A DNA stretch of 64,000 nt. Origin: an uncultured Muribaculaceae bacterium (lineage in GTDB: Bacteria > Bacteroidota > Bacteroidia > Bacteroidales > Muribaculaceae). Of the stretch, positions 25,469 to 33,541 are shown piece after piece. The DNA is taken from positions 1 to 64,000 of the forward strand of contig CANNVE010000013.1 in NCBI GenBank assembly GCA_947525975.1. The letters are read 5' to 3'. The position numbers and the translations under genes are program-made. Below the pieces are notes generated by a model, which ran no database searches, was not told the DNA's origin, and saw nothing but the letters and a program-made list of their open reading frames with translations. Every line of letters starts with the position of its first letter. Position 1 is the stretch's first letter.

Positions 25469-27007
25469 TCAGGCTTGAGCCTGGGTCACGCGGTCAAGCC
25501 ACTTGACCATCGAGAACATCACGCCCATAGAGATGAGGCAGACTACGAGGAACACTGCCCAGCACTGCCACAGGGTCCATGCGTTGTACATCAGCGGGCC
25601 GATCCAGAGCAGCAGGTTGCCGAGGGCGGTGGCGCCAAGCCATAGGCCTTGGCACAGGCCTTGCAGGTGCGCGGGTGCCACCTTGCTGACGAACGACAGG
25701 CCCAGGGGCGAGATGAAGAGCTCGGCCACGGTGAGGAAGAAATAGAGCATGATCAGCACCCAGGGACCCGACAGCATAGATGCGGTCTCGGCCACGGGCA
25801 TTTCGCGGAATTCGGTGCCCGAGGGGTATCCGTAGGCGTATGACACAAGCGCCAGGAACAGGTAGGCCAGGGCGGCGAGGCCCATGCCGATGCCGATCTT
25901 TCGGGGGGTGGATATCTCGATGCCGCGCTTTGAAAGCGAGTTGAAGAGAAGCATCACCAGGGGGGTGAGCACGATCACGAAGAATGGATTGACTGACTGC
26001 CAGATCTCGGGCGCGATCGAAGATGTGTCTACGAAGTCGCGGGCGAAGAGCGAGAGCGAAGTGCCGTTCTGGTGGAACGAGAACCAGAAGAAGATCACCA
26101 CGCCGAGCACGGCGAAGAGGGCGAGCATGCGCTGGGTGATTTCCTTGGCCTGCTTCGAGAGCTCGGCCTTTTCCTGGGCGGTGTAGGTCTTGGTTTCTTT
26201 CTTTTTCGATGCCGGGGTGGGGAGCTGCTTCTTGTAGAGCAGGAATATCACGAGCGAGATGAGCATGGCTGCCACCGACGCGATAAATGAGTAGTGGATG
26301 CCGGTGTTGAACACTTCGAGATATTGCGAGCAGAAAGCCGAGATGTCGGCGGCGGCGTCGCCTCCGGTCTCAGTGATGAGAGCGTAGAGGTTGTTCATGT
26401 TCTGCTCGTTCATGCTGTCGGTGGCGCTCAGGTATTCATGGCACAGGGCAGGGAGCTTGGCGTTGTAGGCGAGGTTGTGCACTCCGAGCCACCATGAGCG
26501 CAGCATCGGGGCCACGAAAGGAGCGATGAGGCCGCCGATGTTGATGAAGACGTAGAAAATCTGGAAGCCCGAGTCGCGCTTGCTCTGGTATTTGGGGTTG
26601 TCGTAGAGCTGGCCCACGATGGCCTGCAGGTTGCCTTTGAAGAGGCCGTTGCCGAATGCGATCAGGAAGAGGGCCACGCAGGTGAGCGGCAGAAGCCAGG
26701 AGATGTTGTCGCTTGTGGAGAGGATGGGCACCGAGAGCACGGCGTAGCCCGCAGTCATCACGATCAGGCCGCTGATGATGGTGCCCTTGTAGTTGCGCGT
26801 GAGGTCGGCGATCACGCCGCCTACGAGGCTCAGCAGGTAGATGCCTGCGTAGAAGAATGAGTAGACGAGGGCGCTGGTCTCCTCCGAAAGGCCGAACTTT
26901 GAGCAAAGGAATAGCACAAGCACGGCGTTCATGATGTAGTATCCGAAGCGCTCGCCCATATTGCTCAGGGCGGCGGGGATAAGGCCTTTGGGATGGTCTT
27001 TAAACAT
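25469..27007 (-). CDS. POT family peptide transporter (MFS)
   Basis: 512 residues, proton-coupled oligopeptide transporter of the inner membrane. Family features: ERFGYYIMNAVLVLFL at the N-terminus (the ExxERFxYY-type helix 1 motif, here NMGERFGYY), GGVIADLTRNYKGTI, and about 12-14 hydrophobic helices, with a long Lys-rich cytoplasmic loop (KKQLPTPASKKKETKTYTAQEKAEL) and WFSFHQNGTSLSLFARDF. The frame extends upstream to 27160, but those 51 residues are not POT-like, so the ATG at 27007 is used. It takes up di/tripeptides. It is single-gene, divergent from panB. Confidence 0.93.
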   Translation of the reverse strand: MFKDHPKGLIPAALSNMGERFGYYIMNAVLVLFLCSKFGLSEETSALVYSFFYAGIYLLSLVGGVIADLTRNYKGTIISGLIVMTAGYAVLSVPILSTSDNISWLLPLTCVALFLIAFGNGLFKGNLQAIVGQLYDNPKYQSKRDSGFQIFYVFINIGGLIAPFVAPMLRSWWLGVHNLAYNAKLPALCHEYLSATDSMNEQNMNNLYALITETGGDAAADISAFCSQYLEVFNTGIHYSFIASVAAMLISLVIFLLYKKQLPTPASKKKETKTYTAQEKAELSKQAKEITQRMLALFAVLGVVIFFWFSFHQNGTSLSLFARDFVDTSSIAPEIWQSVNPFFVIVLTPLVMLLFNSLSKRGIEISTPRKIGIGMGLAALAYLFLALVSYAYGYPSGTEFREMPVAETASMLSGPWVLIMLYFFLTVAELFISPLGLSFVSKVAPAHLQGLCQGLWLGATALGNLLLWIGPLMYNAWTLWQCWAVFLVVCLISMGVMFSMVKWLDRVTQAQA

Positions 27008-27088
27008 AATAATTGGTGTATTGCGTAATTGGTTATTGATTGGCTTGTCGGCTGCATTTTCGCATTGGAGTGGTAAAGGTAGGCATTT

Positions 27089-27122
27089 TTTGCTGAAATC
27101 ACAAAAAAAAGACTTAACTTTG
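27089..27122 (+). promoter_or_regulatory. panB promoter
   Basis: TTTG at 27089-27092, 22 nt, then TAACTTTG at 27115-27122. The start of panB is 28 bp further on. The opposite strand has only a weak TACCTTTA (27074-27081) for the divergent transporter gene. Confidence 0.6.
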
Positions 27123-27150
27123 CGATGTTTTATAGTAAAACTCAAATAAA

Positions 27151-27972
27151 ATGTCGACAAACACAGTAGACAATACCCGCAAAGTCACCACTTCGCGCCT
27201 CATCGAGATGAAGCGCAGAGGAGAAAAGATAGCAATGCTCACCGCCTATGACTACTCCATGGCCAAGCTCATCGACGAGGCCGGAATGGATGTGATCCTC
27301 GTGGGCGATTCGGCCTCTAACGTTATGGCCGGAAACATGACCACCCTGCCGATGACCCTCGACCAGATGATATATCACGCCAAGAGCGTGATCAAGGGCA
27401 CCACCCGCGCCCTTGTGGTCTGCGACATGCCTTTCGGCTCATACCAGGGCAATCCCATCGAGGCTTTGGCATCGGCTGTGCGCATCATGAAGGAGAGCCA
27501 TGCCGAGGCAGTGAAGATGGAGGGCGGAGCCGAAATCCGCGAGTCGATCGAGCGCATCCTCAGCGCCGGCATCCCCGTGATGGGGCATCTGGGCCTCACT
27601 CCGCAATCGATCAATAAATTCGGCACCTACGCCGTACGGGCCAAGGAAGAGGCCGAGGCCGAAAAGCTCATCGCCGACGCGCACATGCTCGAAGACCTCG
27701 GATGCTTCGGCCTGGTGCTCGAGAAGATTCCCGCCAAGCTGGCCGAGCGAGTGGCCTCTGAGCTATCGATTCCCGTGATCGGCATCGGCGCAGGAGGCGG
27801 CGTCGACGGCCAGGTGCTCGTGATGCACGACATGCTTGGCATCAACAAAGGCTTCTCTCCCAAATTCCTGCGTCGCTATGCCGACCTCTCCACGGTGATC
27901 AACCAGGCCGTGGGCGCATACATCGACGACGTGAAGACGGGCGATTTCCCCAACGCCTCAGAGCAATACTGA
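27151..27972 (+). CDS. panB: 3-methyl-2-oxobutanoate hydroxymethyltransferase
   Basis: 273 residues, first committed step of pantothenate synthesis: ketoisovalerate plus methylene-THF gives ketopantoate. Signature blocks are [33 protein letters not shown] (Mg-binding Asp), [18 protein letters not shown] and [20 protein letters not shown]. The methylene-THF it needs can be supplied by the glycine cleavage enzymes encoded just upstream on the other strand (inference from pathway, not from regulation). It has its own promoter and a strong hairpin downstream. Confidence 0.96.
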   Translation: MSTNTVDNTRKVTTSRLIEMKRRGEKIAMLTAYDYSMAKLIDEAGMDVILVGDSASNVMAGNMTTLPMTLDQMIYHAKSVIKGTTRALVVCDMPFGSYQGNPIEALASAVRIMKESHAEAVKMEGGAEIRESIERILSAGIPVMGHLGLTPQSINKFGTYAVRAKEEAEAEKLIADAHMLEDLGCFGLVLEKIPAKLAERVASELSIPVIGIGAGGGVDGQVLVMHDMLGINKGFSPKFLRRYADLSTVINQAVGAYIDDVKTGDFPNASEQY

Positions 27973-27978
27973 AACTAC

Positions 27979-28018
27979 GGGCGCATCGCACCCAAAACAA
28001 TGTGGGTGAGATGCGCCC
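27979..28018 (+). terminator. Hairpin after panB
   Basis: GGGCGCATC / GATGCGCCC outer stem (9 bp) plus inner ACCCA/TGGGT stem, beginning 7 bp after the panB stop. A dispersed palindrome follows directly. Confidence 0.65.
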
Positions 28019-28026
28019 CCCAAAAC

Positions 28027-28052
28027 CGGTAGGGGCGCGATAAATCGCGCCC
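28027..28052 (-). repeat. GGGCGCGAT-TTATCGCGCCC-CTACCG repeat, copy 2 of 3
   Basis: Inverted relative to the copies at 8242 and 51126: CGGTAG precedes the palindrome GGGCGCGATAAATCGCGCCC. It lies between panB and dtd. Confidence 0.8.
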
Positions 28053-28088
28053 GCCCAATGAACAACATCAACATACAAAGGCAGACAA

Positions 28089-28544
28089 ATGAGAATCGTC
28101 ATACAGCGCGTGCGTGAAGCCTCCGTCACGATCGGGGGAGAGCTGCATTCGGCCATCGGCCCCGGATTGATGGTGCTGGTGGGCGTGGAGCAGGGCGATA
28201 CCATGGCCGACGTCGACTGGCTTGCCGCCAAGACGGCCGGCATGCGCATATTCGATGACGCCAACGGCGTAATGAACATCGCCATCTCTGACCTGCCTGA
28301 CCACAAGGTGCTTGCCGTAAGCCAGTTCACGCTCACCGCAAGCACGCGCAAGGGCAATCGCCCGAGCTATATCCGCGCAGCCGGCCATGACTTGGCCGTG
28401 CCGCTCTACGAGGCTTACTGCCTCAAACTCGAGCAGCTGCTCGACCGCCCCACGGCCCGGGGCGTTTTCGGGGCCGACATGCAGGTGGCGTTGACCAACG
28501 ACGGGCCTGTCACTATTCTCGTTGACTCAAGGCTGCGGGAATGA
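28089..28544 (+). CDS. dtd: D-aminoacyl-tRNA deacylase
   Basis: 151 residues, full-length DTD fold. MRIVIQRVREASVTIGG is the family start, SQFTLTASTRKGNRPSY holds the conserved SQFTL motif, and the cross-subunit Gly-cisPro region is in LTNDGPVTILVDS. It hydrolyses D-amino acids (and achiral Gly) mischarged on tRNA, acting as a dimer in the cytoplasm. It stands alone between repeat-containing spacers. Confidence 0.96.
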   Translation: MRIVIQRVREASVTIGGELHSAIGPGLMVLVGVEQGDTMADVDWLAAKTAGMRIFDDANGVMNIAISDLPDHKVLAVSQFTLTASTRKGNRPSYIRAAGHDLAVPLYEAYCLKLEQLLDRPTARGVFGADMQVALTNDGPVTILVDSRLRE

Positions 28545-28578
28545 ACACTTGGCCTCGCCAAGGCGTTTCAACACAATA

Positions 28579-28612
28579 GGCTGCGCGGCAATCTCCGCAA
28601 GCATCCGCAGCC
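28579..28612 (+). terminator. Hairpin between dtd and the DEAD-box gene
   Basis: GGCTGCG / CGCAGCC 7-bp stem enclosing a smaller CGG...CCG stem, followed by CCGTCTTTC. A second small stem CTTGG/CCAAG precedes it (28549-28563). Confidence 0.5.
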
Positions 28613-28655
28613 CCGTCTTTCAGGAAATTTTGCTTGTGGAACACATATCATTTAT

Positions 28656-30404
28656 ATGGCATCATTTGAAGAATTGGGCGTCAACGAACCCCTGCGACAC
28701 GCCATCGAGGATCTTGGATTTGAGAATCCAATGCCCGTGCAAGAAAAAGTAATACCTGTGCTGCTCAACGGCGACCACGATGTGGTGGGCCTTGCCCAGA
28801 CCGGCACGGGAAAGACCGCAGCGTTCGGCCTGCCCGTCATACAGCGCATCGACCAGAGCCGTCGGGTGCCCCAGGCGCTGATTTTGGCTCCTACGCGCGA
28901 ACTCTGCCTGCAGATTGCCGGCGACCTCGCCGACTTCTGCAAGTATTCTCCCAAGGTGGAGGTGCTTCCCGTCTACGGCGGCAGCTCGATCGAAAGCCAG
29001 ATACGCCAGCTCAGGGCCGGCGTGCAGATCATCGTGGCCACTCCCGGACGCCTGATCGACCTGATCAAGCGCGGCGTGGTCAAGCTCGAAGAGGTGCACA
29101 CCGTGGTGCTCGACGAGGCCGACGAGATGCTCAACATGGGCTTCGTGGACTCTATCAACGAAATCCTCGAGCACGTGCCCACCGACCGCAAGATGCTGAT
29201 GTTCTCGGCCACCATGCCCAAGGAAGTGGCCAAGATAGCCAGCAGATTCATGCATGACCCCGAGGAATACGTGATCGGCAACCGCAACGAAGGCGCGCAG
29301 AATGTCAAGCACATCTATTACATGGTTAATGCGCGCGACAAATATCTGGCCCTTAAGCGCGTGGTCGACAACTCGCCCAGCATCTACGCCATCATATTCT
29401 GCCGCACAAGGCGCGACACGCAGGAAATAGCCGACCATCTGATCGCCGACGGATACAACGCCGAGGCTCTGCACGGCGACCTGAGCCAGGCACAGCGCGA
29501 CCTGGTGATGAAGAAATTCCGCGACCGCGTGCTTCCCATCCTCGTGGCCACCGACGTGGCTGCCCGAGGCCTTGATGTCGATGACCTCACCCATGTAATA
29601 AACTATGGCCTCCCCGAAGACACTTCGGTCTACACCCACCGCTCGGGCCGCACAGGCCGCGCCGGAAAGAACGGAGTGTCGATAGCCATCATCCACAGCC
29701 GCGAGAAAGGAAAGCTCAAGGAGATAGAGCGCATCATAGGCAAGCAATTCGAGCGCAAGGAGGTGCCCACCCCCGAGCACATCATCGAGAAGCAGCTCTA
29801 TAGCCTGGCCGACCGCCTTGAGAAGGTGGAGGTGAAGGAGGAAGAGATCGAGAAATACTTCCGCGGAGTCAGCAAGAAACTGTCATGGCTGTCGAGCGAC
29901 GACCTGCTGAAGCGTGTGCTTTCGCTGGAATTCAACCGCCTGCTCGAATACTACAAAGACGCCCCCAAGATCGACTTCATCGATGAGAAGCCCTCGAAAA
30001 GAGACAAGGGAGAGAAAGGCGGGAAGAAAGGAAAGAAGACGTTTGAGAACAGCGGCGACAAAGACCGCCGCACAGCCGAGCCCGGATGGGCGCGCATATA
30101 CGTCAACGCCGGAAAGGCCGACGGATTTTTCGTGTCGAACCTCATCGAGACGCTCAACAAGAACGTGCCCGGACGCCGCGTCGACGTGGGCCGCATCGAC
30201 CTGCTCCCCGCCTACACCCTCTTTGACATTCCCGAGGCTGACGCCAAAAGAGTGGTTTCGGCCCTGAAGGGCGCGACATTCTTCGACAAGCGCCTCTTCA
30301 GCGAGGTTGCCGGCATCGACAAGGAATATGGCAGCGACGAGAAGCCCGCGCGCCGCACTCGCGCCGCAGCCTCGAAGAGCCGCCCACGCAAATTCAAACA
30401 CTGA
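28656..30404 (+). CDS. DEAD-box RNA helicase with DbpA-like RNA-binding domain
   Basis: 582 residues. The N-terminal helicase core (1-370) has the Q motif, AQTGTGKT (Walker A), PTREL, TPGR, DEAD, SAT and HRSGRTGRAGK. A linker with KEEEIEKYFRG and a very basic stretch (KPSKRDKGEKGGKKGKKT) follows. The C-terminal ~75 residues (WARIYVNAGKADGFFVSNLIETLN...DLLPAYTLFDIPEADAKRVVSAL) are a DbpA/CsdA-type RNA-binding domain, and the tail is basic. It is likely a ribosome-assembly or cold-shock helicase like DeaD/CsdA. A DUF3256 gene begins 9 bp downstream. Confidence 0.94.
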   Translation: MASFEELGVNEPLRHAIEDLGFENPMPVQEKVIPVLLNGDHDVVGLAQTGTGKTAAFGLPVIQRIDQSRRVPQALILAPTRELCLQIAGDLADFCKYSPKVEVLPVYGGSSIESQIRQLRAGVQIIVATPGRLIDLIKRGVVKLEEVHTVVLDEADEMLNMGFVDSINEILEHVPTDRKMLMFSATMPKEVAKIASRFMHDPEEYVIGNRNEGAQNVKHIYYMVNARDKYLALKRVVDNSPSIYAIIFCRTRRDTQEIADHLIADGYNAEALHGDLSQAQRDLVMKKFRDRVLPILVATDVAARGLDVDDLTHVINYGLPEDTSVYTHRSGRTGRAGKNGVSIAIIHSREKGKLKEIERIIGKQFERKEVPTPEHIIEKQLYSLADRLEKVEVKEEEIEKYFRGVSKKLSWLSSDDLLKRVLSLEFNRLLEYYKDAPKIDFIDEKPSKRDKGEKGGKKGKKTFENSGDKDRRTAEPGWARIYVNAGKADGFFVSNLIETLNKNVPGRRVDVGRIDLLPAYTLFDIPEADAKRVVSALKGATFFDKRLFSEVAGIDKEYGSDEKPARRTRAAASKSRPRKFKH

Positions 30405-30413
30405 TATATCAAA

Positions 30414-31049
30414 ATGAAATTGATCAGAATACTGGCCGTCATCTGCCTTGCCCTTCCCCTTTTGGGGCGGGGGCAGGGCCTTTCGGCGCCTAAATGCCTG
30501 GCCGAAGCCCCGGAGGCTGTCATCCCGCTGATTGACAAGAATACACGCCTCGACATGATCGACTATTTCATGGCCGGCCAGAGCAAAGCATCGGCCAACA
30601 AGGCGATGGGCTCATGCTCGATTGTGGAGATGAGCGACTCGTCGGTCACGTTCATGCTCACCGACAGCGTGCGCTGCCAGCTATTCGTGCTCAATCCTGA
30701 CTCTGAAGCGCCCGTGATAGGCGTGATCACCACATACTCCGATCCGATGCCTGACAGCTCGGTGGCTTTCTACAACACCCGCTGGCAAAAGCTGCCATCG
30801 GCATGGGCGCAACCGGGCCTTTCGGCTTGGCTCACCCCTGAGGGTGCGCGCTCCCGCGCGAAAGTCGAGGAGGAGGTCCCCTTCATATTGGCCACTTTCT
30901 CCTACAGCCCCTCGACCGGCAGGCTCGTGGCCACAAACCGCACCGACCGCTATTTTGTCTCGTCTGACGCTCCTGGCTCGCTGGCTCTGCTCAAGCCCGA
31001 GCTCGCCTATGCATGGGACGGCAAGCGGTTCAAGCCCGTGTCGAAATGA
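30414..31049 (+). CDS. DUF3256 family secreted protein
   Basis: 211 residues with an N-terminal signal peptide (MKLIRILAVICLALPLLGRG). The body matches my memory of DUF3256, a Bacteroidetes-specific family of unknown function: AKCLAEAP...IPLIDKNTRLDMIDYFMAG, then GSCSIVEMSDSSVTFMLTDSV and VITTYSDPMPDSSVAFYNTRWQ. It is a predicted periplasmic or surface protein. Its stop overlaps the xseA start by ATGA, a linkage often seen in this order. Confidence 0.8.
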   Translation: MKLIRILAVICLALPLLGRGQGLSAPKCLAEAPEAVIPLIDKNTRLDMIDYFMAGQSKASANKAMGSCSIVEMSDSSVTFMLTDSVRCQLFVLNPDSEAPVIGVITTYSDPMPDSSVAFYNTRWQKLPSAWAQPGLSAWLTPEGARSRAKVEEEVPFILATFSYSPSTGRLVATNRTDRYFVSSDAPGSLALLKPELAYAWDGKRFKPVSK

Positions 31050-32353
31050 GCGGTGAGGCCCGGGCATACACTCTCTCGCAGATCACCCGGCGCCTGGCCG
31101 AGGTGGTGGCCGCTGACACACTGCTGCGCGGCGCATGGCTCGTGGCCGAAACCGTCGACGTGCGCGTCAGCGGAGGCCACTGCTATCTCGAGCTGATAGA
31201 GAAAGACGCTGCCGGCCGCCCCGTAGCCCGCTGCCGCGCCACGATATGGGCCAATGTATTCAGAGGCTTGGCCGGGCAATTCTATGCCGCCACAGGGAGG
31301 CAGTTCGGCTCCGACCTCAAGGTGATGGTCTACGGAGCCGTCAATTACAGCCCTGTCTATGGCTTGTCAGTCAATATCAGCGCCATCAACCCGGCCTACA
31401 CCATGGGCGATGCCATGCGCATGCGCAATGAGATGATAAAGCGCCTCACCGCTGAAGGCATAATCGACCTTAACCGCACTCTGCCGTGGCGCCTCTTCCC
31501 CCAGCGCATAGCCGTAATCTCGGCTCCCAACGCGGCCGGATACGGCGACTTCATCAATCAGCTGTATTCCAACCCTATGCGCCTGCGTTTCGCCACGCGC
31601 CTGTTTCCGGCGGTGATGCAGGGCGAGCGCACGGCTCCCTCCGTGATAACGGCTCTTGAGCGCGTTGCGGCCGAGCAGGAGCAGTGGGATTGCGTGGTGA
31701 TCATACGTGGCGGAGGAGGCACCTCTGACCTGGCATCTTTTGACAACTACGACCTTGCCGCCAACATAGCCCAATTCCCCCTCCCTGTGATCATAGGCAT
31801 CGGCCACGAGCGTGACATCACCCTGCTTGACTATGTGGCCAATATGCGCGTGAAGACCCCCACAGCCGCCGCCGAATGGCTTATAGCCCGCGGCGCCGCT
31901 CTGCTTGGCGCGCTGCAGGCGATGGGAGCGGCGATGCTTCAGGCTGTCACCGACCGCATGGCTGGCTGCCACCGTCAGCTCGCTTTCTACAGCGGACAGC
32001 TGCCGGCTCTGGCAGGGGCCGTGATGGCAAAAACGCATAAGCGGCTTCAAGCCACCGAATCGGCGCTGACCATGCTGATCGACAGGCGCATTATGCCTGC
32101 CCGCTCCCGGCTCGACGCGATAGAGGCGCAGATGGCGCAGGCCTCGGTCCACGCACTGCAGAGAGAGAGGCAGCGCCTCGACGCCGCCGCAAGGCTGCTC
32201 GATGTCCTTTCGCCGGAAGCCACCCTCAGGCGCGGATACACCATCACCCGCGTTGGCGGCCACGCTGTCTCATCGGTGGGCGACGTGTCCGCCGGATGCC
32301 AGATCGTCACGCAATTCGCCGACGGCGAAATTAAATCGACCATCAGCGGATGA
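31046..32353 (+). CDS. xseA: Exodeoxyribonuclease VII large subunit
   Basis: 435 residues. An N-terminal OB-fold (YTLSQITRRLAEVV...WLVAETVDVRVSGGHCYLELIEKD) is followed by the catalytic domain (RIAVISAPNAAGYGDF, VVIIRGGGGTSDLASFDNYDLA, GIGHERDITLLDYVA) and a long helical C-terminal part. With XseB it degrades single-stranded DNA to oligonucleotides. An upstream in-frame codon at 31013 would overlap DUF3256 further; the ATG at 31046 overlaps its stop and is preferred. Confidence 0.95.
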   Translation: MSGEARAYTLSQITRRLAEVVAADTLLRGAWLVAETVDVRVSGGHCYLELIEKDAAGRPVARCRATIWANVFRGLAGQFYAATGRQFGSDLKVMVYGAVNYSPVYGLSVNISAINPAYTMGDAMRMRNEMIKRLTAEGIIDLNRTLPWRLFPQRIAVISAPNAAGYGDFINQLYSNPMRLRFATRLFPAVMQGERTAPSVITALERVAAEQEQWDCVVIIRGGGGTSDLASFDNYDLAANIAQFPLPVIIGIGHERDITLLDYVANMRVKTPTAAAEWLIARGAALLGALQAMGAAMLQAVTDRMAGCHRQLAFYSGQLPALAGAVMAKTHKRLQATESALTMLIDRRIMPARSRLDAIEAQMAQASVHALQRERQRLDAAARLLDVLSPEATLRRGYTITRVGGHAVSSVGDVSAGCQIVTQFADGEIKSTISG

Positions 32354-32387
32354 TGCGCGCCGGCTTCTTAATATTTAACCCTTAATC

Positions 32388-32591
32388 ATGAAAATCATGG
32401 ATCTTCCCTACGAAAAGGCCCTTGCCGAACTCGAAGCCATACTCAAAGACATGCAGAGCGACCAATGCGACATCGACAAGCTGGCCTCAATGACAAAGCG
32501 GGCCACAGAGCTGATAGCTGCCTGCCGGTCAAAGCTGACTGCCACAGAGGCTGAATTGCGCCAGATACTCTCATCGCTCGAAGAAGCATAA
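32388..32591 (+). CDS. xseB: Exodeoxyribonuclease VII small subunit
   Basis: 67 residues, a two-helix XseB protein: LPYEKALAELEAILKDMQSDQCDIDKLASMTKRATELIAACRSKL is the family pattern. It forms the multimeric stalk with XseA. It starts 34 bp after xseA. An alternative ATG three codons later would also work. It is followed by the AraC-type regulator gene after 9 bp. Confidence 0.94.
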   Translation: MKIMDLPYEKALAELEAILKDMQSDQCDIDKLASMTKRATELIAACRSKLTATEAELRQILSSLEEA

Positions 32592-32600
32592 CCGATAGAG

Positions 32601-33530
32601 GTGGAAAATATGGACAACATGGACAATAGCCTGAACATAGAAGACCTCGCCATCCTGCGCGACGTGGCCATTGACTTCGGCATGCTCGGAGACGACTACA
32701 TCGTGGCCTATTTCAAGCCTGAAGCCATCGACAGGGAGATCCTGTCAGTGCCAACGAGCATCGCCGGCCTCACGTATTGCCTGCTGAAAAAAGGACACGC
32801 CACCATCAATATCGACTTCAAAGAGGTGGCCATGTCGCCCAACTCCCTGATGGCCACCGACTCCAACTCGCGCTTCTCCTTAAAGTCGCTTGCCGCCCAC
32901 GGCACAGAGGTATTCATGATGTGCTTCTCGAGCAAATTTCTCCATGACCTTAATTTCGACATGCACACCCTGAATCTGCACGAATTTGTCGACAACAGGC
33001 CCGACGCCATCATAAAGCTCACCGACTCGGAGGCCCAGCTCATGGAGCATCTGGCCCTTGTGCTGCTGAAAAACGCCAAATACAATTCAGAGCCAACATT
33101 CTCGCTGCAGATAGCCCGCTCGGTGACGCAGGCGCTAATATACCAGCAGCTGCAGATATTCTCGTCGCGCAGGCCCAAAAGCATAGTAGGGAACGATACC
33201 CCCACAGGCTCGCGCCAGCTGGCCTACGTGCAGGAATTCATGCGGCAGCTGCAGCTTCACCACAGCCACCACCGCGCGATTGCCTTCTATGCCGACAAGC
33301 TCTGCATATCACAGAAATACCTATCCCATGTGATCAAGGAAGCCACCGGGCGCTCCGCCACCGAGTGGATAGCCGAATACGTGGTGATGGAGGCCAAGAA
33401 TCTGCTCCGATTCTCCAACAAAAACGTGCAGCAGGTGGCCTACAGCCTGAATTTCCCCACCCAATCGTCATTCGGGAAATACTTCAAGCACGTCACCGGC
33501 ATCTCCCCGAGCGAATTCCTCAAAGGCTGA
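32601..33530 (+). CDS. AraC family transcriptional regulator
   Basis: 309 residues with a GTG start (or ATG at 32610). The N-terminal ~200 residues are a beta-rich sensor-like domain with no recognised ligand motif. The C-terminal ~100 residues hold two helix-turn-helix motifs: AIAFYADKLCISQKYLSHVIKEATGRSATEWI and VQQVAYSLNFPTQSSFGKYFKHVTGISPSEFLK. It lies 9 bp after xseB and is probably in that transcript. It runs convergent with the TonB receptor of the peptide cluster, 11 bp away, so it could regulate that cluster, but nothing in the sequence proves this. Confidence 0.92.
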   Translation: MENMDNMDNSLNIEDLAILRDVAIDFGMLGDDYIVAYFKPEAIDREILSVPTSIAGLTYCLLKKGHATINIDFKEVAMSPNSLMATDSNSRFSLKSLAAHGTEVFMMCFSSKFLHDLNFDMHTLNLHEFVDNRPDAIIKLTDSEAQLMEHLALVLLKNAKYNSEPTFSLQIARSVTQALIYQQLQIFSSRRPKSIVGNDTPTGSRQLAYVQEFMRQLQLHHSHHRAIAFYADKLCISQKYLSHVIKEATGRSATEWIAEYVVMEAKNLLRFSNKNVQQVAYSLNFPTQSSFGKYFKHVTGISPSEFLKG

Positions 33531-33541
33531 CCAGCCGCCCG

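Noticed and set aside
27008..27160. N-terminal extension of the POT transporter
   Set aside because: Covers the divergent promoter region with panB and is unlike POT proteins, which begin near the ERFGYY helix.
28662..29780. Long antisense frame (372 codons) under the DEAD-box gene
   Set aside because: A mirror of biased codons in a GC-rich gene; the sense strand carries every DEAD-box motif.
32601..33530. AraC gene as the dedicated regulator of the RiPP cluster
   Set aside because: It is convergent and appears to belong to the xseA-xseB transcript; adjacency alone does not support the link, so it was not claimed.
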